A stretch of DNA of 64,000 bases from Flavobacterium sp. 102 (GCF_003634615.1 NZ_RBKX01000001.1:1302001-1366000); one strand, 5' to 3'; counted from the stretch's first letter, positions 18,053 to 27,862 are shown. Numbers and translations: made by a program. The notes: a model not told the origin generated them from the sequence alone.

Positions 18053-20536
18053 ATGAAAAAGATATTTACGCTATTTGTTTTCCTTTTTGCTTTTGCAAAT
18101 GGTCTTTCTGCTCAAACCAAAGTGAGCGGTATCGTTCTCGACAATACGAACCAGCCGGTTCCTTACGCCAACATTGTTTTTAAAGGCTCTCAAACCGGTG
18201 TAGTTTCCAATGAAGATGGAAGATTTTACATCGAATCTCCTGATAATTTCACGGCGATAATAGTTTCATTTGTTGGGTTTCCCGACAAAGAAGTGCCGTT
18301 ACCCAAATTAGTAAACTATGACTTTAAGGTGATCCTTAAAGAAGGCAATGCTTTGAAAGAAGTCAAAATATTTGCCGGAAAAACTTCCAAAAAGAACAAT
18401 CCTGCCTTAGATATTTTGCGAAAAATTTGGGAACGCAGAAGAAAAAACGGGTTAAAAATGTTCAAACAATACCAATTCGAAAAATATGAAAAGGTTGAGT
18501 TTGATATGAACACCATCGATAGCGCCTTTATGAAAAAGAAAATTTTCAAAGGAATGGAGTTTGTATTCAAAAATATTGATACTTCAAGCGTTACCGGGAA
18601 AACCTATTTGCCAATTTTCATCAACGAATCGATTTCAGATTTTTATGGCGATAATGAAACCAAGAAATCCAGAGAAGTTTTAAAAGCCAATAAAAACTCC
18701 GGTTTAGGAAATGGCGATGGTGTGAACATGTTTATCAAAGATTTGTACAATGATTTTGATATTTACGACAACTATTTGAATTTCTTCGATAAGAGTTTTA
18801 CCAGTCCGTTATCGCGGACCGGAATTGACGTTTATAACTATGTTTTGACCGATACGGCTTTCATTGACAACAAATGGTGTTATAATATTGTATTTTATCC
18901 CAGACGTAAAAACGAACTGACTTTCAAAGGAGATTTTTGGGTAAATGATTCCACTTTTGCCATCAAAACCATCAATATGGCGGTAACCAAAAGTGCCAAT
19001 ATCAACTGGGTAAAAGATATTTATATCGAACAAGAATTTGAAGTATTGAACGATTCTGTTTTCTTGCCAACGCGAGATTATATGATGTCGGATTTTGCTT
19101 TGCGTAAAAAAGAAGAATCTAAAGGAGTTTACGGAAAGCGAACTACATTGTACAGAAACTTCAAATTCGATGAAAAGAAACCGGAGAAATTCTACAAAGA
19201 AGAAGTGAATTTTATTGACAATGAAGTGTACAGTAAAACCGATGAATTTTGGGAAGAAAATCGTTTTGAAAGGCTCAACAAAGATGAGGTCGCTATCTAT
19301 AAAATGATTGATACTCTGAAAACCGTTAAACGTTTCAAACAGATGTACAATCTGGTTTCAATCTTGGGAAGCGGCTATATCCAATGGGGTAATTTTGATT
19401 ACGGACCGATTTTTTCTACGGTAGGATTTAACGAAGTAGAAGGTTGGCGTTTAAGAACCGGCGGCCGAACTTATTTTGGGCCAAATGATCCTTGGCGTTT
19501 GCAAGGTTATACGGCTTACGGATTTGAAGATAACAAATTCAAATACGGCTTGTCAGGGAAATGGATGGTTGATAAGAAAAACCGAATCATCCTTTCCGGT
19601 GGTAATAGGCGAGATGTAGAACAGATTGGAGCGAGCTTAACCAGTACCAATGATGTTTTGGGTAGAAGTTATGCTTCTTCCGGATTGTTTACAACCGGTG
19701 CCAATGGAAAGCTGACCAATATCAATTTAAGTACTTTGGCTGCCGAAATTGAGCCGGTGAAAAACTTGACATTCCAACTCGGATTTTCCTACCGAACCTT
19801 GGAATCGGCTTCGGATACTTTTAGTTTGAATTATTTTACCGATGATACTTTTACTTCTACCGCAAGTGAAGTAAAACAATCCGAGATAAACCTTCAAGTA
19901 GAGTACACCCCTAAGCGAAAAACCATCGGTTATGGTGTCGAAAGACGTGAAGTAGATAGTCCATACAGTCGCTTTTTTATCAACTACAGTCAAGGATTTA
20001 AAGGGTTAATTGATAGTGATTTTGACTATCAAAAAGTGCAATTATATTACAAACAACCTGTTATTATTGGTCCTTTGGGTCGTTCCAATTTCACTATGGA
20101 ATTAGGAAAAACTTTTGGTCAAATTCCACTTGGATTGATGAGTGTTGTGCCTGGGAACCAAACGTATTTTATCATACAAAATACTTTCAGTAACTTGAAT
20201 TTTTACGAATTTGTAGCCGATGAATATGCGACTTTCCAATGGGAACACAACTTTAACGGTAAGATATTCTCCAGAATTCCGGCTTTGAGAAAATTAAATC
20301 TTCGCGAGATAGTTGGAGTAAGAGGTGTTTACGGAACAGTTTCCGATGAAAACAGAGCTATCAATGCTTCGGGATTAATCTACAAAGCACCTGAAAAGCC
20401 ATACTGGGAATACAGCGCCGGTATTGGAAACATTTTCAAAGTTTTCCGGTTGGATTTTGCTTGGAGAGCCAATTACAGAGATTTACCGGATACCGATAAT
20501 TTTACCATCAAAGGGTCGTTCGGGTTCTATTTTTAA
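18053..20536 (+). CDS. DUF5686 / carboxypeptidase-like regulatory domain outer-membrane protein
   Basis: An 827 aa protein from the ATG at 18053. A TTG two codons earlier is inside the terminator T-tract and less likely. The order is signal peptide (1-20, ending LSAQ), a CarboxypepD_reg-like beta-sandwich (about 21-105: KVSGIVLDNTNQPVPYANIVFKGSQTGVVSNEDGRF), then the long DUF5686 region that looks like a beta-barrel and ends with Phe (IKGSFGFYF). It is an outer-membrane protein of unknown function, widespread in Bacteroidota. The AlkA-like gene follows by 2 bases, so the two are coupled. Confidence 0.88.
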   Translation: MKKIFTLFVFLFAFANGLSAQTKVSGIVLDNTNQPVPYANIVFKGSQTGVVSNEDGRFYIESPDNFTAIIVSFVGFPDKEVPLPKLVNYDFKVILKEGNALKEVKIFAGKTSKKNNPALDILRKIWERRRKNGLKMFKQYQFEKYEKVEFDMNTIDSAFMKKKIFKGMEFVFKNIDTSSVTGKTYLPIFINESISDFYGDNETKKSREVLKANKNSGLGNGDGVNMFIKDLYNDFDIYDNYLNFFDKSFTSPLSRTGIDVYNYVLTDTAFIDNKWCYNIVFYPRRKNELTFKGDFWVNDSTFAIKTINMAVTKSANINWVKDIYIEQEFEVLNDSVFLPTRDYMMSDFALRKKEESKGVYGKRTTLYRNFKFDEKKPEKFYKEEVNFIDNEVYSKTDEFWEENRFERLNKDEVAIYKMIDTLKTVKRFKQMYNLVSILGSGYIQWGNFDYGPIFSTVGFNEVEGWRLRTGGRTYFGPNDPWRLQGYTAYGFEDNKFKYGLSGKWMVDKKNRIILSGGNRRDVEQIGASLTSTNDVLGRSYASSGLFTTGANGKLTNINLSTLAAEIEPVKNLTFQLGFSYRTLESASDTFSLNYFTDDTFTSTASEVKQSEINLQVEYTPKRKTIGYGVERREVDSPYSRFFINYSQGFKGLIDSDFDYQKVQLYYKQPVIIGPLGRSNFTMELGKTFGQIPLGLMSVVPGNQTYFIIQNTFSNLNFYEFVADEYATFQWEHNFNGKIFSRIPALRKLNLREIVGVRGVYGTVSDENRAINASGLIYKAPEKPYWEYSAGIGNIFKVFRLDFAWRANYRDLPDTDNFTIKGSFGFYF

Positions 20537-20538
20537 AA

Positions 20539-21138
20539 ATGGAAGCGATAGCTTATTTGGTAGAGAATGATGAAGTTTTTCAAAAATTGCACCAACAATA
20601 CGGCAATCCCTATATTCCATCGAGACCGGAAGGTTTTCAAACGTTGTGCAAACTTATTTTAGAACAGCAAGTTTCAATAGAATCGGCGCGTGCTTGTTAT
20701 GTGAAAATCGAAAATACTTTAGGCGATGTTGCTCCGAAAACCATAATTTCAACTTTGGAAGAAATACTTCGAAATTGTGGTGTCAGTCGGCAAAAGACGA
20801 TTTATTTAAAAGCTTTGGCGGAAGCCATTTTAGACAAAACCTTAGTGTTAGAAACGCTTTCTCAAAAACAGCCGGACGAAGTCAGAAGTGAATTAATTAA
20901 AATTAAAGGCATCGGCAATTGGACGATTGATGTCTATCTAATGTTCTCGTTGCAATCGCCGGATATCCTTCCGATAGGCGATATTGCGGTGGTCAATACC
21001 ATTAAAGAATTGTATGGTTGTCAAGATAAAGAAGCGATGATTTTGTTGGCTGAAAATTGGAAACCTTACCGCAGTATGGCGACTTTCTTCCTTTGGCATC
21101 ATTATTTGGTCAAGCGAAACCGCAAGTTTATCGTCTAG
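20539..21138 (+). CDS. DNA-3-methyladenine glycosylase II (AlkA-like, HhH-GPD)
   Basis: A 199 aa base-excision repair enzyme. The helix-hairpin-helix and catalytic Asp are in ELIKIKGIGNWTIDVYLMFSL (consensus GIGxWTAD). LCKLILEQQVSIESARACY is the family N-terminal helix block. It lacks the extra N-terminal domain of E. coli AlkA and has no Fe-S cluster Cys, which fits the short MAG family. It is tightly coupled to the upstream outer-membrane protein gene; the biological reason is unclear. It is convergent with the GT2 gene. Confidence 0.88.
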   Translation: MEAIAYLVENDEVFQKLHQQYGNPYIPSRPEGFQTLCKLILEQQVSIESARACYVKIENTLGDVAPKTIISTLEEILRNCGVSRQKTIYLKALAEAILDKTLVLETLSQKQPDEVRSELIKIKGIGNWTIDVYLMFSLQSPDILPIGDIAVVNTIKELYGCQDKEAMILLAENWKPYRSMATFFLWHHYLVKRNRKFIV

Positions 21139-21140
21139 CT

Positions 21141-21860
21141 TTATTTGAAAATCCCGTACTTCAAAATACAATAAATGGCATGAAAACCGTCTCGCCAACT
21201 GATTTTTTTTCCTTCTTCAAAAGTCCTTCCGTAATAACTAATTCCAACTTCATAGATTCTGATTTTGGGAATGCGTGCAACTTTCTGAGTTACTTCCGGC
21301 TCAAAACCAAATCGTTTTTCTTCGAGTGTAATCGATTTTAAAACATCGGCACGAAACATTTTATAGCAAGTTTCCATGTCGGTTAAGTTCAAATTGGAAA
21401 ACATATTGCTCAAAAAAGTCAAAAATTTATTTCCTATACTGTGCCAAAAGAACAAAATGCGATGCGGTTTTCCGCCCATAAAGCGACTGCCGTAAACCAC
21501 ATCGGCAACTTCATCGACTATAGGTTTTAAAAGGATATTGTATTCTTGCGGATCGTATTCCAAATCGGCGTCTTGAATGACAATTACTTCTCCGGTGGCT
21601 TTTTCAATTCCGGTGTGTAATGCCGCGCCTTTCCCTTTGTTTTTGGAATGTTCCAAAAGAACAATGTTGAACTCGGGATAGGTTTGGATATAAGTTTGAA
21701 CGCTTTCAAACGTGTTATCCGTACTGCAATCATTCACAATAATGACTTCTTTTTCAATAGCATTAATCAGTGAAACGGCTTTTATTTTGTCCAATATTCT
21801 ATAAATAGTTGGACCTTCGTTGTAGGCAGGAATTAAGATAGAAAGGGTTTTAATCGCCAT
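21141..21860 (-). CDS. GT2 family glycosyltransferase (DPM1-like)
   Basis: A 239 aa soluble GT-A enzyme. Motifs are LSILIPAYNEGPTI, VIIVNDCSTDNT, NKGKGAALHTGIEKATGEVIVIQDADLEYDP (the DAD metal site) and YGSRFMGG. It resembles dolichol/polyprenol-phosphate mannose synthases, but no C-terminal membrane helices are present. It may make a polyprenyl-phospho-sugar donor for glycosylation; the donor sugar is unknown. It has a good own promoter and is convergent with the AlkA-like gene (2-base gap). Confidence 0.88.
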   Translation of the reverse strand: MAIKTLSILIPAYNEGPTIYRILDKIKAVSLINAIEKEVIIVNDCSTDNTFESVQTYIQTYPEFNIVLLEHSKNKGKGAALHTGIEKATGEVIVIQDADLEYDPQEYNILLKPIVDEVADVVYGSRFMGGKPHRILFFWHSIGNKFLTFLSNMFSNLNLTDMETCYKMFRADVLKSITLEEKRFGFEPEVTQKVARIPKIRIYEVGISYYGRTFEEGKKISWRDGFHAIYCILKYGIFK

Positions 21861-21878
21861 TTGGATTTAAATATTTCT

Positions 21879-21908
21879 CAAAAATAGTTTTTTTGATTTA
21901 GTGAGCAA
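21879..21908 (-). promoter_or_regulatory. GT2 gene promoter (TTG-N19-TATTTTTG)
   Basis: TATTTTTG (21879-21886) and TTG (21906-21908) on the minus strand are spaced by 19 bases, about 20 bases before the ATG. This is a near-ideal flavobacterial promoter. Confidence 0.6.
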
Positions 21909-21960
21909 TAATTTACTTTAAATACGTGTATATCAATTGAACTAATATTCCCGAATTATA

Positions 21961-21993
21961 TTGTTTTTATTTGTTAAAGTTTTGTTACTTTTG
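21961..21993 (+). promoter_or_regulatory. hppA promoter (TTG-N22-TACTTTTG)
   Basis: TTG (21961-21963) and TACTTTTG (21986-21993) are spaced by 22 bases. Transcription would start near 22000, which excludes the upstream in-frame TTG as a start codon and supports the ATG at 22027. Confidence 0.6.
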
Positions 21994-22026
21994 CGACCGA
22001 TAAAATTTATAACAAAAATTATATTT

Positions 22027-24501
22027 ATGGAATCAATGATGATTTATGTGCCGATAGTAATGGCATTAATTGGATTAGCTTTTATGGCTATCAAAAGGTC
22101 TTGGGTTTTAAAACAAGATGCAGGTGATGGCAAAATGAAAGAGATATCAGATTATATTTATGAAGGTGCCTTGGCTTTCCTTAAAGCAGAATACAGATTA
22201 TTGGCTGTTTTCGTAGTTATTGCCAGTGTTGTTTTAGCCGGAATTACTTTTATTCCAGGTGTTAAAACGCATATGTTAATTGTAATAGCCTTTATTTTCG
22301 GAGCTTTCTTTTCGGCATTAGCCGGAAATATGGGAATGAAAATCGCTACTAAAACTAACGTAAGAACGACTCAAGCTGCTCGTACAAGTTTGCCGCAAGC
22401 TTTGAAAGTTTCTTTCGGTGGTGGAACAGTAATGGGATTAGGAGTTGCCGGTTTAGCCGTTTTAGGTTTAACGGCCTTCTTTATAGTTTTCTTTCACTTC
22501 TTTATGAATGGCGTATGGACATCTACAGATGACATGACTATTGTTTTGGAAACATTAGCCGGTTTCTCTCTTGGAGCAGAATCTATTGCTTTGTTTGCTC
22601 GTGTTGGTGGCGGTATTTATACCAAAGCGGCTGACGTTGGTGCTGACTTAGTAGGTAAAGTTGAAGCTGGTATTCCTGAAGATGATCCAAGAAATCCTGC
22701 TACTATTGCAGATAACGTTGGTGACAACGTTGGTGACGTTGCCGGAATGGGTGCCGATTTATTCGGTTCTTATGTAGCAACGGTTTTAGCTGCTATGGTT
22801 TTAGGGAACTACGTAATCAAAGATATGGGCGGAAAAATCGAAGACGCTTTCGGTGGTATTGGTCCAATTTTATTGCCAATGGCAATCGCAGGTTTCGGAA
22901 TCTTATTCTCTATCATCGGAACGATGTTAGTAAAAATATCAAGTGATGACGCTAAAGAAAAACAAGTACAAGGTGCGTTAAACGTTGGAAACTGGGTTTC
23001 TATTGTTTTAACCGCTATTTCATGTTTCTTCTTAGTACAATATATGTTGCCTGAAGTAATGACTATGGAATTCTTCGGAGAAGGCGCACAACAAATCTCT
23101 TCAATGAGAGTATTCTACGCTACAATCGTTGGATTAGTAGTGGGTGGAGTTATTTCTTCTGTAACAGAATACTACACAGGTTTAGGTACAAAACCGGTTT
23201 TGGCTATTGTACAAAAATCTTCAACTGGTGCAGGAACTAACGTAATCGCTGGTTTAGCGACTGGTATGATTTCAACCTTCCCAACCGTATTATTATTCGC
23301 CGGTGCTATTTGGGCTTCTTATGCTTTTGCAGGTTTCTACGGTGTGGCTTTAGCGGCTTCAGCGATGATGGCTACAACGGCTATGCAGTTGGCAATCGAC
23401 GCCTTCGGACCAATCTCTGACAATGCTGGTGGTATTGCTGAAATGAGTGAATTACCAAAAGAAGTTAGAACTAGAACAGACATCTTGGATTCAGTAGGTA
23501 ACACTACTGCTGCAACAGGAAAAGGATTTGCTATCGCTTCTGCGGCGTTAACATCATTGGCTTTATTTGCGGCGTATGTGACTTTCACAGGAATTGATGG
23601 TATCAATATCTTCAAAGCGCCTGTATTAGCGATGTTATTCGTTGGAGGTATGATTCCGGTTGTGTTCTCTGCTTTGGCAATGAATTCGGTAGGTAAAGCT
23701 GCGATGGACATGGTATATGAAGTACGTCGTCAGTTTAAAGAAATTCCGGGTATCATGGAAGGTACAGGAAAACCTGAATATGGTAAATGTGTTGAGATTT
23801 CTACTAAAGCGGCTTTAAGAGAAATGATGTTGCCAGGTGTTTTAACTATAGGTTTCCCAATTGCAATTGTATTATTAGGTAAATTAGTTTATGCTGATAA
23901 CAACCAATTAATCGCTGAAATGTTAGGTGGTTATATGGCCGGAGTTACTGTTTCTGGTGTACTTTGGGCTGTGTTCCAAAACAACGCCGGTGGTGCTTGG
24001 GATAATGCTAAAAAATCTTTCGAAGCGGGTGTTGAAATCAACGGAGAAATGACATATAAAGGTTCTGATGCTCACAAAGCGGCTGTAACCGGAGATACTG
24101 TGGGTGATCCATTTAAAGATACTTCGGGTCCATCGATGAACATCTTAATCAAATTAACTTGTTTGATTGGATTGGTAATCGCTCCAATCTTAGGTGGTCA
24201 TGAAGCTGGTGCTGCAACTGAAAAAGCAGCTACTTGTTGTGTTGCTGAAGGAAAATGTATTTCAATGTCAAAAGAAGAGTGTGTTGCTAAAGGTTGTACA
24301 AACGCTACCTGTGAACACATGGCAGTAAAGCAAGCAGTAACCGAAACAGTTTCAAATGAAATTTCTATCGAAAAAGTAAACGTTAACGGTAAAGTAAAAG
24401 CAACTGTAACCAAAACAATTAATGGTACTGCTACAACCGAAACTTTCGAAGGAACTGATGTTGAAGTTTCAGCTAAAATTGAAGAATTTAAAAAGAAATA
24501 A
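22027..24501 (+). CDS. hppA: Membrane-bound ion-pumping pyrophosphatase with Cys-rich C-terminal tail
   Basis: Couples PPi hydrolysis to H+ or Na+ transport; about 16 transmembrane helices. It is 824 aa from the ATG at 22027. PPi/Mg sites are visible: DVGADLVGKVE, EDDPRNPATIADNVGDNVGD, SDNAGGIAEM and GDTVGDPFKDTSGPSMN. GNTTAATGKGFAIASAAL has Ala where K+-independent enzymes have Lys, which suggests K+ dependence. The usual core ends near residue 724. A further 100 residues follow, with six Cys (737, 738, 744, 752, 757, 762) and a Thr/Val-rich stretch. Both termini of this family face outside the cytoplasm, so the tail is probably periplasmic. Ion specificity cannot be decided here. Confidence 0.95.
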   Translation: MESMMIYVPIVMALIGLAFMAIKRSWVLKQDAGDGKMKEISDYIYEGALAFLKAEYRLLAVFVVIASVVLAGITFIPGVKTHMLIVIAFIFGAFFSALAGNMGMKIATKTNVRTTQAARTSLPQALKVSFGGGTVMGLGVAGLAVLGLTAFFIVFFHFFMNGVWTSTDDMTIVLETLAGFSLGAESIALFARVGGGIYTKAADVGADLVGKVEAGIPEDDPRNPATIADNVGDNVGDVAGMGADLFGSYVATVLAAMVLGNYVIKDMGGKIEDAFGGIGPILLPMAIAGFGILFSIIGTMLVKISSDDAKEKQVQGALNVGNWVSIVLTAISCFFLVQYMLPEVMTMEFFGEGAQQISSMRVFYATIVGLVVGGVISSVTEYYTGLGTKPVLAIVQKSSTGAGTNVIAGLATGMISTFPTVLLFAGAIWASYAFAGFYGVALAASAMMATTAMQLAIDAFGPISDNAGGIAEMSELPKEVRTRTDILDSVGNTTAATGKGFAIASAALTSLALFAAYVTFTGIDGINIFKAPVLAMLFVGGMIPVVFSALAMNSVGKAAMDMVYEVRRQFKEIPGIMEGTGKPEYGKCVEISTKAALREMMLPGVLTIGFPIAIVLLGKLVYADNNQLIAEMLGGYMAGVTVSGVLWAVFQNNAGGAWDNAKKSFEAGVEINGEMTYKGSDAHKAAVTGDTVGDPFKDTSGPSMNILIKLTCLIGLVIAPILGGHEAGAATEKAATCCVAEGKCISMSKEECVAKGCTNATCEHMAVKQAVTETVSNEISIEKVNVNGKVKATVTKTINGTATTETFEGTDVEVSAKIEEFKKK

Positions 24502-24523
24502 TTTTTCTTTTACTCAAAATATA

Positions 24524-24555
24524 AAAATGCCTCACTTTAGTGAGGCATTTTTTTT
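24524..24555 (+). terminator. Terminator after hppA
   Basis: AAAATGCCTCA / TGAGGCATTTT with a 6-base loop and a T8 tail, about 20 bases past the hppA stop. It separates hppA from the glycan operon. Confidence 0.9.
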
Positions 24556-24595
24556 GTCTTTTTTGTTTAAATTAGCCAAGACAAACACAATTTTC

Positions 24596-26866
24596 ATGAC
24601 TTCCAAATTCACTTTCTTTTTCCTGCTGTTTTTCAATATTGCCTTTTCGCAAAATTCATTGCCTTTGATTCCGCAACCAAAAACAATGCAAATTAAGGAT
24701 GGCAATTTCAGCCTAAAAAAGGAAACCCTGATTGTGGCAGATGAAGACTCATTTGAAGCGCAATATTTGCAAAAAGCAATTCAACAACAAACAGGTTTAC
24801 AATTAAAGATTGTTACAGCATCAAAAGCAGATTCTAAAATCATTTTGAAACAAATGCACCCTATTGATCCTTATTGGAGCAAGGAAAGATATAATATAAG
24901 TATTTCACCAAAAGAACTAATTATAACAGCTTCGTTTAACCAAGGTGCTTTTGCCGCAATCCAAACCTTACTTCAGTTAATCCCACTCGATAAAAAAGAA
25001 ACTTTTGTTTTACCGTGTTTAAATATCCATGATGAACCCAAATACACTTGGCGCGGCATGCACCTCGATTGCGCCCGACATTTTTTCTCCGTAGATTTTG
25101 TCAAAAAGTATATCGATTATTTAGCGATGTACAAGTTCAACACCTTTCATTGGCACTTAACAGATGACCAAGGTTGGCGCATCGAAATCAAACAATATCC
25201 AAAACTCACTGAAGTTGGAGCTTGGCGAAACGGTTCTATGATTGGGCATTACAACGAACAAAGGTATGATGACAAACGCTATGGCGGTTTTTATACGCAA
25301 GACCAGATCAAAGAAGTCGTGGCTTATGCTCAACAACGTCACATTACAGTAGTTCCCGAAATCGAAATGCCCGGGCATGCCGTAGCCGCTTTGGCCGCTT
25401 ATCCGCAATATTCGTGTACCGGCGGGCCATTTGAAGTAGGCAAACAATGGGGCGTTTTAGATGATGTGTTTTGTCCTAAAGAAGAAACGTTCACCTTTTT
25501 GGAAAACATTTTAACTGAAGTCATCGCTTTATTTCCATCCCAATACATTCACATTGGTGGCGATGAATGCCCGAAAATACGTTGGAAAAACTGTCCACAT
25601 TGCCAAAACTTAATGAAAACGGAACGACTAAATGACGAACACGAACTACAAAGTTATTTTATCCAAAGAATTGAAAAATTTGTCAATGCCAAAGGAAGAA
25701 AAATTATTGGTTGGGACGAAATTCTAGAAGGCGGTTTGGCACCCAATGCAGCCGTAATGAGTTGGCGAGGTACCGAAGGCGGAATCGCAGCGGCAAAACA
25801 AAAACACTACGTTGTAATGTCGCCCGGTTCTCATTGCTATTTCGACCATTACCAAGGCGACCCTAAAAATGAACCGTTAGCTTTTGGCGGTTACACACCG
25901 GTCGAAAAAGTGTATTCGTTTAATCCTACGCCAAAGGAATTGTCAACCGAAGAAGCGAAATACATTCTTGGAGCGCAAGCCAATGTGTGGACAGAGTATA
26001 TTGAAACTCCCAAACATGTAGAATACATGATTTTTCCCAGAATGATGGCGTTATCCGAAGTGCTTTGGGGAACCTCAAATCCGGAAAAGTATGCCGATTT
26101 TCAAAACCGCATGATTCAACATTTTTCTATTTTAGATAAAAAAGCAATCAATTATAGTAGAGCAATTTTTGAAGTTACAGCCGAAGTAATGCCTAAACCC
26201 GGCGGAAAAGGTGTTTTGTATTTATTGAAAACCAATCAATCGCCCATTGGGATTAACTATACAACCGATGGAGCTCAGCCGACAAATCAGTCTAAAGTAT
26301 ACAGTCAACCGTTAGAAATTGCCAAATCGCAAACTATTAAAGCGATTTATTTTGAAAAAGGTACTGCCAAAAGCAATATAACTGAACAACAATTCCACAT
26401 TCATAAAGCCACAAGTTGTTTGGTTTCGCTGCAAAATCAACCTAACGGAAATTACACCAAAGGCGGCGGATTTACTTTGGTGGACGGCATCAAAGGCGAT
26501 AAAGCCAAATTTGGTCAACATTGGCTTGGGTTTTCCGGAACCGATTTAATAGCTACTATCGATTTAGGGAACAAACAAAAAATCAATCGTATGGAAATCG
26601 GACTATTGAGCAGTCCTTCGTCATGGATTTATTTCCCCAAAAAAATAACATTTTGGGTTTCGGAAGATCTGATGAAATTTGAGGAAGTTAAAACTTTTTC
26701 GTTAGAAGAAATTCAAAAATGCAACGGTCAAATCACCGTAGATTGCGATAAAAAAAATATTCAATTTGTGAAAGTTACAGTCGAAAACTTCGGTACAATT
26801 CCCGACGGTCAACCTGGAGCAGGAAATAAAGCGTGGCTTTTTGCAGATGAAATAACAGTAGAATAA
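24596..26866 (+). CDS. Beta-N-acetylhexosaminidase, GH20
   Basis: Removes terminal beta-GlcNAc/GalNAc. It is 756 aa from ATG 24596 (MTSKFTFFFLLFF signal peptide, cut near FSQ). The in-frame upstream extension runs through the hppA terminator and is rejected. The order is GH20 N-terminal domain (about 20-150), a TIM barrel with YTWRGMHLDCARHFF and WHLTDDQGW, catalytic Asp323-Glu324 in HIGGDECPK, then a chitobiase-type C-terminal domain and a discoidin-like domain (about 610-756). It is the first gene of a four-gene operon with glycosylasparaginase, CutC and beta-mannosidase. It is exported, so probably acts in the periplasm or on the surface. Confidence 0.95.
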   Translation: MTSKFTFFFLLFFNIAFSQNSLPLIPQPKTMQIKDGNFSLKKETLIVADEDSFEAQYLQKAIQQQTGLQLKIVTASKADSKIILKQMHPIDPYWSKERYNISISPKELIITASFNQGAFAAIQTLLQLIPLDKKETFVLPCLNIHDEPKYTWRGMHLDCARHFFSVDFVKKYIDYLAMYKFNTFHWHLTDDQGWRIEIKQYPKLTEVGAWRNGSMIGHYNEQRYDDKRYGGFYTQDQIKEVVAYAQQRHITVVPEIEMPGHAVAALAAYPQYSCTGGPFEVGKQWGVLDDVFCPKEETFTFLENILTEVIALFPSQYIHIGGDECPKIRWKNCPHCQNLMKTERLNDEHELQSYFIQRIEKFVNAKGRKIIGWDEILEGGLAPNAAVMSWRGTEGGIAAAKQKHYVVMSPGSHCYFDHYQGDPKNEPLAFGGYTPVEKVYSFNPTPKELSTEEAKYILGAQANVWTEYIETPKHVEYMIFPRMMALSEVLWGTSNPEKYADFQNRMIQHFSILDKKAINYSRAIFEVTAEVMPKPGGKGVLYLLKTNQSPIGINYTTDGAQPTNQSKVYSQPLEIAKSQTIKAIYFEKGTAKSNITEQQFHIHKATSCLVSLQNQPNGNYTKGGGFTLVDGIKGDKAKFGQHWLGFSGTDLIATIDLGNKQKINRMEIGLLSSPSSWIYFPKKITFWVSEDLMKFEEVKTFSLEEIQKCNGQITVDCDKKNIQFVKVTVENFGTIPDGQPGAGNKAWLFADEITVE

Positions 26867-26869
26867 GTC

Positions 26870-27862
26870 ATGTCAAATCGAAGAAATTTTATCAAAACGG
26901 CCGCAGTCGGTTCAGTGGCTTTAGCTTTAAATTCTTTTACATCAAAAGAGGAAAATTCGGCAAAGCCAAAGGGCAAAATCAACAAGCCCATCGTCATTTC
27001 AACGTGGAATTTCGGCGTACAAGCCAATGGTGCTGCATGGGAAATTCTAAAAAATAACGGACGAGCTTTAGATGCAGTCGAAGCCGGTGTAAAAATTCCT
27101 GAAGCCGATCCCAAAGAAAGAAGCGTCGGCTACGGCGGAAGACCTGACCGAGACGGAAAAGTGACCCTCGATGCTTGTATTATGGACGAGTTTTCGAATA
27201 TTGGTTCGGTAGCGGCTTTGGAACACATTAAGCATCCTATTTCTGTCGCACGTGCTGTGATGGAAAAAACGCCGCATGTGATGTTGGTAGGCGATGGTGC
27301 TTTGCAATTTGCGTTGTCGCAAGGATTCAAAAAAGAAAATCTCTTAGTTGAAGACTCCAAAAAAGAATGGAAGGAATGGCTCAAAACCAGTCAATACAAA
27401 CCGATAGCCAATATTGAAAATCACGATACGATTGGCATGATTGCGTTAGACAGCCACGGTAATCTTTCAGGTGCATGCACAACGAGCGGAATGGCTTTTA
27501 AAATGCATGGTAGAGTTGGCGATTCACCAATAATCGGAGCCGGGTTGTATGTCGATAATGAAATTGGTGCAGCTACAGCAACCGGTCATGGCGAAGAAGT
27601 AATTCGTATCGCCGGCTGTCATTTGGTAGTCGAGTTGATGCGACAAGGAAAATCACCACGACAAGCTTGTGAAGAAGCAGTTTCGCGCATTGTAAAACTG
27701 ACCAAAAACAGAAACAAAAACCTCAAAGACATTCAAGTAGGTTTCATCGCGCTCGACAAACAAGGGAATTACGGGGCCTATTGTATTCAAGGCGGATTTA
27801 ATTATGCTGTCAATGACAATTCCGGAAACAAGTTGGTTGACGCTGACTACTTTTTAAAATAA
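26870..27862 (+). CDS. Glycosylasparaginase (N4-(beta-N-acetylglucosaminyl)-L-asparaginase)
   Basis: An Ntn-hydrolase that splits the GlcNAc-Asn bond of N-glycosylated asparagine. It is 330 aa. The N-terminus has a twin-arginine-like signal (SNRRNFIKTAAVGSVALAL). The autocleavage site is Asp186-Thr187 in NHDTIGMIALD, with Thr187 as nucleophile of the beta chain. Supporting blocks are GYGGRPDRDGKVTLDA, GRVGDSPIIGAGLYVDN and ATGHGEEVIR. Homologues are known from Elizabethkingia (formerly Flavobacterium) meningosepticum. It starts 4 bases after the hexosaminidase gene, so co-translation is likely. Confidence 0.93.
   Translation: MSNRRNFIKTAAVGSVALALNSFTSKEENSAKPKGKINKPIVISTWNFGVQANGAAWEILKNNGRALDAVEAGVKIPEADPKERSVGYGGRPDRDGKVTLDACIMDEFSNIGSVAALEHIKHPISVARAVMEKTPHVMLVGDGALQFALSQGFKKENLLVEDSKKEWKEWLKTSQYKPIANIENHDTIGMIALDSHGNLSGACTTSGMAFKMHGRVGDSPIIGAGLYVDNEIGAATATGHGEEVIRIAGCHLVVELMRQGKSPRQACEEAVSRIVKLTKNRNKNLKDIQVGFIALDKQGNYGAYCIQGGFNYAVNDNSGNKLVDADYFLK

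Noticed and set aside
21961..22026. N-terminal extension of HppA from a TTG codon
   Set aside because: The region holds the -33/-7 promoter elements. The family begins near MESMMIYVPIVMAL.
24422..24595. N-terminal extension of the GH20 protein
   Set aside because: It passes through the hppA stop and terminator and lacks a signal peptide. The ATG at 24596 gives a proper signal sequence.
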